The notes below the pieces were generated by a model. That model did not search any database. It had not been told where the DNA came from and saw nothing but the letters and a program-made list of their open reading frames with translations. Both the position numbers and the translations under genes were made by a program. From the NCBI GenBank assembly GCA_016927095.1, contig JAFGNI010000403.1:1-12079 (forward strand): a DNA stretch of 12,079 nucleotides, given 5' to 3'. Position 1 is the first letter of the stretch. Every line of letters begins with the position of its first letter. Shown one piece after another: positions 6,850-12,079 of the stretch. Origin of the DNA: Anaerolineae bacterium (GTDB lineage: Bacteria; Chloroflexota; Anaerolineae; B4-G1; SLSP01).

Positions 6850-6864
6850 ACCTTCCCGGAAGGT
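6850..6864. promoter_or_regulatory. Operator-like palindrome 2, EamA-transporter side
   Basis: ACCTTCCCGGAAGGT is the reverse complement of operator 1; including one flanking base the two share 16 identical bases in inverted orientation. Centres are 80 bases apart. It overlaps the -35 position of the plus-strand promoter whose -10 is TATGAT at 6875-6880, so a bound protein would block that promoter. Confidence 0.65.
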
Positions 6865-6871
6865 TACGTCG

Positions 6872-6880
6872 TGATATGAT
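6872..6880 (+). promoter_or_regulatory. Extended -10 promoter of the EamA transporter
   Basis: TGATATGAT holds a TGN extension and TATGAT (6875-6880, 5/6). The 17-base-spaced -35 (6852-6857) is CTTCCC, which is not consensus and lies inside operator 2; extended -10 promoters tolerate a poor -35. Predicted start near 6887, about 15 bases before the ATG, leaves room for the GAGGG ribosome site. Confidence 0.5.
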
Positions 6881-6901
6881 ACCAGCGTTCACGAGGGAAC
6901 T

Positions 6902-7777
6902 ATGGGCTATCTCTTCCTGGCCATCCTGGCCTCGTTCAGCATATCCTTGCTCATCAAGAACAACGAGACGCGCGGTGCCAACACCGAGGTCGTCCTCGCC
7001 AGCAACTACCTAACGGCAGCCGCGGTCGGTTGGCTGTTCGTGCTGATGGACGTCAGCCGCAGCCAAGGTACCAGCCTGCAGATCAGCCAGGAGACGCTGC
7101 TCCTGGGCCTCGGCGGCAGCTTGCTCTGGCCCGCTGCCTTCTACCTGCAGATGTGGGGCATCCGCCGCTATGGCGTCTCGGTAGCCGGATCCGTCGCGCG
7201 CCTCTCTTTGAGCGTCCCCGTGCTCTTTGCCCTAGCGTTCTTGGGCGAACGATTCACCCCCCTGACAACGCTAGGCATCGTTGGCGCGTTTGCCGCCTTT
7301 TGGCTCCTGAGTCCCTTCCGGAAACAAAGCGGGCCCACGCACCTAGACCGGCACGCCCTCTGGTACTTTCCTACGCTACTCCTGATCTTTGGTTGCGTGG
7401 ATCTCTGGGCCAACCTTTATACGACCTGGGCACCCAGCGGCGAAAGATTCCTCTTCATGGTGATCATCTTCACGGGCGCCGGCCTGCTCGTCTGGATGGC
7501 TGTAGGCGCGCGCCGGCGTGCCGTGGATCCTGCCTCTTTCCGGCGAGGACTGGTGCTCGGCGTGCCCAACTTCTTCTCGACCTACTTCCTGATGGAGAGC
7601 CTCCGATCCCCCAGTCTGCAGGGGCACTCCGCCATTGTCTACGCCGTCTACTCTGCGATGGGCGTCGTGCTGGCGTTTCTAGCCGGCCGGCTGATCTGGC
7701 GTGAGGAGCTGACGGGCCGCAACCAGCTGGGTGTGGTGCTGGCGGTGGTCGCCGTGGTGCTGCTCAACGTCCGCTAA
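6902..7777 (+). CDS. EamA/DMT-family transporter
   Basis: A 291-residue inner-membrane protein with about ten predicted hydrophobic spans arranged as two five-span halves, the plan of drug/metabolite transporters. Each half ends with the EamA hallmark: LGERFTPLTTLGIVGAFAAFWLL in the first (about 113-136) and IWREELTGRNQLGVVLA in the second (about 265-281), with the E-x(2..3)-t-x(4)-G pattern. Substrate unknown; relatives export amino acids, nucleosides or other metabolites. GAGGG at 6893-6897 precedes the ATG by four bases. It is divergent from the ABC exporter operon and shares a 164-base control region with paired palindromes, which suggests coregulated export functions. Complete, with TAA at 7775-7777. 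Confidence 0.88.
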   Translation: MGYLFLAILASFSISLLIKNNETRGANTEVVLASNYLTAAAVGWLFVLMDVSRSQGTSLQISQETLLLGLGGSLLWPAAFYLQMWGIRRYGVSVAGSVARLSLSVPVLFALAFLGERFTPLTTLGIVGAFAAFWLLSPFRKQSGPTHLDRHALWYFPTLLLIFGCVDLWANLYTTWAPSGERFLFMVIIFTGAGLLVWMAVGARRRAVDPASFRRGLVLGVPNFFSTYFLMESLRSPSLQGHSAIVYAVYSAMGVVLAFLAGRLIWREELTGRNQLGVVLAVVAVVLLNVR

Positions 7778-7816
7778 GATGATAGGGGAATCGGAGGTGG
7801 GCCCCCGCATCACACT

Positions 7817-7832
7817 GGCTAGCGGCCTAGCC
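7817..7832. other. Small hairpin in convergent intergenic region
   Basis: GGCTAG (7817-7822) pairs with CTAGCC (7827-7832) around a CGGC loop. It lies 40 bases after the transporter stop and 12 bases before a larger hairpin. No T-run follows. Confidence 0.3.
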
Positions 7833-7844
7833 GATAGCACGCAG

Positions 7845-7865
7845 GGGCGGCTCAGCTAGCCGCCC
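7845..7865. terminator. Terminator-like hairpin between EamA gene and yigZ
   Basis: GGGCGGCT (7845-7852) and AGCCGCCC (7858-7865) form a perfect 8-bp GC-rich stem with a CAGCT loop, between the convergent ends at 7777 and 7912. On the plus strand it is followed only by TTCAAG, so the U-tract is very short. It is the best terminator candidate here for either gene. Confidence 0.4.
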
Positions 7866-7911
7866 TTCAAGCCGGAAAGCAGGTCCGGCCCGGCGGCGCA
7901 GCCGGTCCACC

Positions 7912-8586
7912 CTATTCAGCCACGCCGGGCAGCAGATCCGCGCCGACCAGACCAACGGACATGATGGTCTCATTGTCCATCTCGACGACCTCCGCCTCGA
8001 TCTTTCCCGAGGAGAGCTGCTGCAAGGCATCTTGGAACGCCTGCACCTGATCCGCCACAAAGCGCACCACAATGGTCACGTCGCCGGCGAAGTCCTCGTC
8101 CAGCGTCTCCCCGTGGAGCTCCTCGATCAGCAGCCGCACGCGCTCAAAGAGGTTGTAGGGCACCGCCACCATGAGTGTCGCTGTAGGCACCTTCACCGCA
8201 AGCGGCAGCACCTTGAGCACCTCCCGGGTCGCGTCGCCATAGGCGCGCACCAAGCCGCCGGTGCCCAGCTTCGTGCCGCCGAAATAACGCGTGACGACCA
8301 CGACGACGTCGCCAATGCCGCTGCCCTGCACGACCGCAAGGGCCGGGCGTCCCGCCGTGCCCGACGGTTCGCCATCATCGGTACAGTGTGCCGTCACGCT
8401 GCTGCCGTGCCCAATGACGAAGGCAGGCACGCTATGCGACGCATCGGCAAACTCGCCCCGCACCCGATCAATGAAGGCCCGCGCCTCTTCGACGCTGAAC
8501 GCCGGTGCCGCCGACGCAATGAAGCGCGAGTTGACGACGATCATCTCGATGCGCGCCTCGCGCGCGGGGATGTAGTTCCGGGACAT
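7912..8586 (-). CDS. yigZ: YigZ/IMPACT family protein
   Basis: A 224-residue cytoplasmic protein of the YigZ (UPF0029/IMPACT) family. The N-terminal domain contains the family signatures TDDGEPSGTAGRPAL (about 89-103) and VVVVTRYFGGTKLGTGGLVRAY (about 111-132, shown in part). The C-terminal about 70 residues are the ferredoxin-like DUF1949 domain. Members are about 200-220 residues, so this is full length. The molecular role in bacteria is unclear; eukaryotic IMPACT acts on the translation-linked Gcn2 pathway. The frame is open to 8667, but ATG 8586 has GGAGGT six bases upstream and the extra 27 residues are not family-like. It lies 77 bases downstream of the radical SAM gene on the same strand and may be cotranscribed; no terminator was seen between them. 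Confidence 0.92.
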   Translation of the reverse strand: MSRNYIPAREARIEMIVVNSRFIASAAPAFSVEEARAFIDRVRGEFADASHSVPAFVIGHGSSVTAHCTDDGEPSGTAGRPALAVVQGSGIGDVVVVVTRYFGGTKLGTGGLVRAYGDATREVLKVLPLAVKVPTATLMVAVPYNLFERVRLLIEELHGETLDEDFAGDVTIVVRFVADQVQAFQDALQQLSSGKIEAEVVEMDNETIMSVGLVGADLLPGVAE

Positions 8587-8663
8587 AACACGACCTCCAA
8601 TCGAGGCCTGAGACTTGATCAACAACCACAACCTGGGCCAGCTGCCCGCCGGTGCAAGCCCCC

Positions 8664-11189
8664 TCACAAGACTAGGGACAGCACCTCGACGCGCGCCTCA
8701 CGGTAGCGACCGGGCTCGGTAAAGGAGCTCAAGTAACCCACGAGGTCGAACTTCGGGCTGACGGTGATTTGGATCTCGGTCCAATCGACAGTCTCACGGA
8801 ATTGTCCTACAAAGATGACGCGCTTCTTCAGTGACTTGGCGGGGATGTCAAAGACATAGCCATCTCCTTCGCCGCGCAGGTTCACCGGCACATACTGCGC
8901 CAGCAGGCATCGCCGCAACGCACGCCCGGCGTCGGGGAAGTGGTCGGCGTCGAGGGTGACGCGTAGCGCCACGCGGTCGAAGTCCCCTGGCGTGAACTGA
9001 TCCAGGAATCCGATAAAGCACACCCCATCCGGCAGGGCCCCGCCGCCGGCCAGGGCCTGTCCCAATCGGGAGGGATCCCACGCCTTGAGCGCCATCACCG
9101 TCTCCCCAAAGAGCCCGGTGTAGCGCGACACGTTGCTCCGCGTCGTGAAGAGCACCTCCTGGGCGGAGAGCAGGTTACCAACCAGCTCCGGGTAGGCTTC
9201 CAGTAGCGATCGCATCACGAGGGCATTGGTCCAAGCCGGATCTGCGTGTGCCACCAGCGGCAGCAACCACATGCGCGCGTAAACGGGCTGCAATCGCCAC
9301 TTGGTGCGCATCGTTTGCGCCAGCTCCTGAAGGTAGCCCGTGCCAGGGTGCTGCATCGTGTGCCGGGTGATGGCCTCACGCTCTTCGATGTTCGTACAGG
9401 CGCCGCATCCCAGACAACGGCCCGGTGCGCCAGTCACCCCCGGGACTCCCACCTCGCCCAGGCAATAGCCCTCGTCAACACCCGCCACGGCCTGCTCATA
9501 CTGCCGGTAGAGCATCGCACCATCGACACTGCGTTTGACGAATGACAGGGCGAAATCGTAGCCCGACATCTTCTCACCCAGGAAGCCCTCGTGCCAGTAA
9601 CCGTTGGCCTCCATCCACGCCTGCAGCGCCTCCCAGTAGCCCGGAGACAGGTCTAGATCGTAGAGATGCCCCTGCCGTGCTAGGGCGATCACAGGTTCAT
9701 GGAGCCAGGTTCCCCCCAAGGCCAAGACCTGGGAGGCCGCGTACTCATCCCATGGGGTCGCGAGCCGGAACTCGAAGCCGTTGGTCTCGCACGACGCCTT
9801 CACCGGTCCCGTGATCTGGCGCCACGCAGCCTCATCGAGGAACAGCCGGTCATAGCGCAGCGGCGTAAACGGCATCCGTATCAGCAACCCAAAGCTGAAG
9901 ACGATGCGTAAGCCGCGGCTGTACCGTTGGCGCCAGGCCTTGAGCTGCAGCACGAAACGGTGAAAATCGTTAAGGTCCTCCTGCGTCTCGTGGCCTGTCA
10001 GGATATAGAACAGCTTGATCTCGCGGATCTTCTGCTGCATTAGCCGCACCAGGACCGTCTCGATCTCGACATCGCTGAGGCTCTTGTGCAGGAAGCTGCG
10101 CATGCGGTGGCTGATGCCCTCGATGCCGAGGGTGAAACTGCGCTTGTCGGCCCGTACCTCGGCCTCCAGTAAGCTGGGCATCGCCGCGAGCAGGTCCACT
10201 CGCTGGCTTGTCACACTCACGCGGTCAAAGCGCCGGTTGAGGTCGAGCAGCAACTGTAGCACCCCCTCGTGCGTGTTAAAGTTGAAGCTATAGACGTCGA
10301 CAGCCTCAACGCCTTGGCTGGCCTTCAGGCGGTCGGCCGCCGCCAGAATCGTCTGCAGCGCCACTTCGCGATACGGCTTGCGGTCATAGCCCTCAAAGCA
10401 GAAGCTGCAGAAGGCTGGGCAACCATAGTTGATCTGCAGGCGCGCCGTCGAAGCCTCCTCGCTGTTCAGGGAGGGATAATCCACAACCAGATCCTCTAAC
10501 GCCGGTGCGTGACAGACAGCCTCGACAACGGTCTGATTGGGGCCACCGTTGGCGACCCACAGAGCCCCAACCCGCTGCGCCGCCGCTGCGAGCCTCTCGC
10601 GCTTAGGCAATGCCGCCTCCGCGTGCAGCGACGCTATCAGCGTCTCCACCTCACGCTCCCCTTCTCCAAAGAAGATGGCATCGATCACGGCATCCCCTTC
10701 AGGCGTGATCACGGCCTGTGATGCCATCGCATTGGAGCCACCGAGGATCAATACAGGATAAGTGGCATCCCGCTGGCTAGCCAACACCGGCACGTCCGAG
10801 TGGATCAGCAGATAGGGTAGGTTGATCAGCTCCAGTGTGTAGGCGTTGGAGATGAGCACGATGTCGAAGTCAAGGAGACCGTGACGCGACTGCGTGCCGA
10901 TCAACAACGGCAGACCATCCGCCAGCCATCGCGCCCGATCGTGCTCCGGGGGGAAGAACGCCACATCGATATAGGCGTCGGATAACGCGCGCCGGACTGC
11001 CTGAAAGAGGAATAGATGTGGAGAGGAGCGAACCACGTCGCGGAATGGCGAGAGCCTCACGATGAGCACCCGCATCGCTGCGGTCGCGAAATCGGGGTTC
11101 TGGAATGTCGGGTTCGTACCAGGACGGTAGATCGCCGCCTGCTGAAGCAGGGGCCAGGTCTCCTCGAAATAAGCACTGTGATCAGCCAT
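8664..11189 (-). CDS. B12-binding-like radical SAM protein with second C-terminal Cys cluster
   Basis: An 841-residue protein with three parts. Residues about 39-190 resemble the cobalamin-binding fold upstream of many radical SAM domains (MRVLIVRLSPF, FDIVLISNAYTLELINLPYLL, YPVLILGGSNA, AIFFGEGERE), but the DxHxxG cobalamin ligand motif is missing. Residues about 250-450 are the radical SAM core with the [4Fe-4S] motif CPAFCSFC (Cys257, 261, 264) and a GIEGISHRMRSFLHKSLSD segment. Near 592-598 is a second cluster, CLGCGAC, typical of a further Fe-S site. The last about 215 residues (from TKWRLQPVYARMWLLPLVAHAD) resemble the DUF2344-type tail of the TIGR03960/TIGR03936 architecture. Reaction and substrate are unknown; RNA or tRNA modification is an inference from that resemblance. 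The ATG at 11189 lacks a Shine-Dalgarno sequence and sits close to a possible -10 box. Another ATG at residue 39 is also in frame without one. Confidence 0.85.
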   Translation of the reverse strand: MADHSAYFEETWPLLQQAAIYRPGTNPTFQNPDFATAAMRVLIVRLSPFRDVVRSSPHLFLFQAVRRALSDAYIDVAFFPPEHDRARWLADGLPLLIGTQSRHGLLDFDIVLISNAYTLELINLPYLLIHSDVPVLASQRDATYPVLILGGSNAMASQAVITPEGDAVIDAIFFGEGEREVETLIASLHAEAALPKRERLAAAAQRVGALWVANGGPNQTVVEAVCHAPALEDLVVDYPSLNSEEASTARLQINYGCPAFCSFCFEGYDRKPYREVALQTILAAADRLKASQGVEAVDVYSFNFNTHEGVLQLLLDLNRRFDRVSVTSQRVDLLAAMPSLLEAEVRADKRSFTLGIEGISHRMRSFLHKSLSDVEIETVLVRLMQQKIREIKLFYILTGHETQEDLNDFHRFVLQLKAWRQRYSRGLRIVFSFGLLIRMPFTPLRYDRLFLDEAAWRQITGPVKASCETNGFEFRLATPWDEYAASQVLALGGTWLHEPVIALARQGHLYDLDLSPGYWEALQAWMEANGYWHEGFLGEKMSGYDFALSFVKRSVDGAMLYRQYEQAVAGVDEGYCLGEVGVPGVTGAPGRCLGCGACTNIEEREAITRHTMQHPGTGYLQELAQTMRTKWRLQPVYARMWLLPLVAHADPAWTNALVMRSLLEAYPELVGNLLSAQEVLFTTRSNVSRYTGLFGETVMALKAWDPSRLGQALAGGGALPDGVCFIGFLDQFTPGDFDRVALRVTLDADHFPDAGRALRRCLLAQYVPVNLRGEGDGYVFDIPAKSLKKRVIFVGQFRETVDWTEIQITVSPKFDLVGYLSSFTEPGRYREARVEVLSLVL

Positions 11190-11198
11190 CGTGGCGTC

Positions 11199-11204
11199 AT
11201 TCTA
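11199..11204 (-). promoter_or_regulatory. Possible -10 box giving a near-leaderless radical SAM mRNA
   Basis: TAGAAT on the minus strand (11204-11199) is 5/6 to consensus and would start transcription at about 11192, only three bases before the ATG. The gene has no ribosome site, so a leaderless transcript is consistent. No good -35 is present at 16-18 bases spacing, so confidence is low. Confidence 0.3.
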
Positions 11205-11223
11205 CCACAGAGTCCAACCATAC

Positions 11224-11252
11224 TTGCATTCGGGGCAAATCTCGCCTATAAT
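11224..11252 (+). promoter_or_regulatory. Promoter of the AAA+ ATPase gene
   Basis: TTGCAT (11224-11229), a 17-base spacer and a perfect TATAAT (11247-11252) inside the only markedly AT-rich patch of the window. Predicted start is near 11259, giving a leader of about 74 bases to the GTG at 11333. Confidence 0.7.
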
Positions 11253-11268
11253 ATGAACTATCTTTTAT

Positions 11269-11286
11269 TAGACAATTGTAGACAAT
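11269..11286. repeat. Tandem TAGACAAT repeat in the AAA+ gene leader
   Basis: TAGACAAT occurs at 11269-11276 and again at 11279-11286, a 10-base period, close to one helical turn. The same stretch contains the palindrome ACAATTGT (11272-11279) and the dyad ATTGT-AG-ACAAT (11275-11286). It lies 10-27 bases after the predicted transcription start, so it could be an operator. Confidence 0.35.
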
Positions 11287-11332
11287 ATTCCTCAGCCTCA
11301 CGTAGCCACGATGACGTCGGGGGGACGCAGAA

Positions 11333-12079
11333 GTGAGTGAGCGGGTGGGATCTCCGGGGAACACGGACCGACAGGCTGGTGATCTGTACCAGTCACACCT
11401 GCAGGTCGAGCTGCAGCGGATAGATCTGCGCCTACAGCGAGCGGTCCGACTCTGGCAAGAAGCCGGACAGAACCCCAACGACGCCTTCCGCGGCCTTTAC
11501 ATATCGGATGAGGAAGCGGATGCCTTGCTCTCCCGTCCCCTCAGCACGGGCTGGGGACACGGCACCACACTCACAACCGAACTCGAGGCGGCATTCCGTC
11601 AGAAGTCGGCGGATCTCGCACAGGCAGCCGCCAACATCGCATCCGCAGCTCAGGAACAGCGCCGGCTCCTTCCCCTGGTGCACCTCCGGGAAGCATTCGG
11701 GCTCAGCCAATTCGAGCTGGATACACTCCTCATCGCCATCGCGCCCTCCGTCGACCTGCGCTATGAGCGCCTCTATGGCTACCTCCAAGACGACGTCACC
11801 CGGAAGCGGCCCACCGTCAACCTGGTCCTGGATCTGCTAGCAGAACCCGGCATCGGACGCCTTCCGCTGTTGGCAGCCTTTGAGCCCGGCGCCCCGCTCT
11901 TCCGGCATCACCTTCTGGAGCTACAAGGACCTGGCGAGGCCAGCCACGCCCCGAAAGCGGCGCCCCTGCTGGCCAATGTGCTTCACGCCGATGAGGGCCT
12001 CGTGGCCTGGCTCCTGGGCCGGTACCGCCCTCACACAGCCTTGGCAGGGCACCTCAGCGTCCACCAGGTTCCGCCAGAA
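11333..12079 (+). CDS. AAA+ ATPase-type protein, N-terminal part, runs off the right edge
   Basis: The first 249 residues of a larger protein; the frame is open to the last base. I recognise the N-terminal region of a large AAA+ ATPase family: a helix starting LYQSHLQVELQRIDLRL, GLYISDEEADALL (55-67), then LREAFGLSQFELDTLLIAIAP (about 118-138) followed by the conserved DLRYERLYGYLQDD (141-154) and TRKRPTVNLVLDLL. In family members a helical/winged-helix N-terminal region of several hundred residues precedes a C-terminal AAA core with Walker motifs; that core lies beyond the window, so ATPase identity rests on the N-terminal similarity alone. Such proteins are known from extracellular contractile injection system loci (Afp15-like) and also elsewhere. 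The start is GTG 11333: an in-frame TGA at 11312-11314 leaves no other likely start. The ribosome site is a weak G-run at 11319-11324. A strong promoter precedes it. Confidence 0.72.
   Translation, partial: MSERVGSPGNTDRQAGDLYQSHLQVELQRIDLRLQRAVRLWQEAGQNPNDAFRGLYISDEEADALLSRPLSTGWGHGTTLTTELEAAFRQKSADLAQAAANIASAAQEQRRLLPLVHLREAFGLSQFELDTLLIAIAPSVDLRYERLYGYLQDDVTRKRPTVNLVLDLLAEPGIGRLPLLAAFEPGAPLFRHHLLELQGPGEASHAPKAAPLLANVLHADEGLVAWLLGRYRPHTALAGHLSVHQVPPE

Noticed and set aside
8587..8667. 27-residue N-terminal extension of YigZ
   Set aside because: GGAGGT precedes ATG 8586, and family similarity starts shortly after that position.
9542..9814. Plus-strand frames within the radical SAM gene
   Set aside because: Pro/Ser/Arg-rich antisense shadows of a protein with clear catalytic motifs.
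11311..11337. ATG at 11311 as the start of the AAA+ gene
   Set aside because: It is out of frame with the conserved protein and reaches a stop within nine codons.
1..12079. CRISPR arrays, tRNA or rRNA genes, transposases
   Set aside because: Reading both strands showed no regularly spaced repeats, no tRNA-like T-loop motif with cloverleaf context, and no transposase- or integrase-like proteins.

Overview
The window is a GC-rich, gene-dense bacterial chromosomal segment. Several gene types here (the small protein/nucleotidyltransferase pair, the FGGY kinase with a SorC-type regulator, the stand-alone TM1367-like cyclophilin-fold protein, and a large AAA+ ATPase) occur together in Chloroflexota-like bacteria. 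That is my best guess at origin, inferred from gene content and protein flavour and not proven. No rRNA, tRNA, CRISPR array or insertion sequence was seen.

Left part (1-2109, minus strand). Reading in the direction of transcription, a TM1367-like cyclophilin-fold protein (2040-1666) has an excellent sigma-70-type promoter. It is followed by the decayed remains of a SorC-family sugar-responsive regulator (1577-830), then by an intact FGGY-family sugar kinase that runs off the left edge. The regulator has lost its DNA-binding domain and carries a frameshift and an in-frame stop, so the kinase has probably lost its local control.

Middle-left (2220-3060, plus strand). A small helical protein of unknown function overlaps by 20 bases a nucleotidyltransferase-fold protein (AbiEii/MNT-like). 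This recurrent two-gene unit looks like a toxin-antitoxin-type arrangement, but its function is not established.

Centre (3175-6737, minus strand). A three-gene ABC exporter operon reads ATPase, permease, permease, with gaps of 27 and 11 bases. It is DrrA/NatA-like with two different ABC-2 permeases. Divergently, an EamA/DMT-family 10-TM transporter (6902-7777) reads rightward. The 164-base divergent intergenic region holds two copies of a near-perfect 15-bp palindrome (ACCTTCCgGGAAGGT and its reverse complement), one next to each gene, plus a 9-bp inverted repeat flanking the first. This is the clearest regulatory structure in the window and suggests one dimeric repressor controls both transporters. 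No regulator gene is visible in the window.

Right part (7912-11189, minus strand). An 841-aa radical SAM protein with a cobalamin-binding-like N-terminus and a second C-terminal Cys cluster is followed 77 bases later by a YigZ/IMPACT-family protein. Divergently, at the right edge, a strong promoter (TTGCAT-17-TATAAT) drives the N-terminal 249 residues of a large AAA+ ATPase-type protein. Its family is known from extracellular contractile injection system loci among other contexts; the AAA core lies beyond the window.
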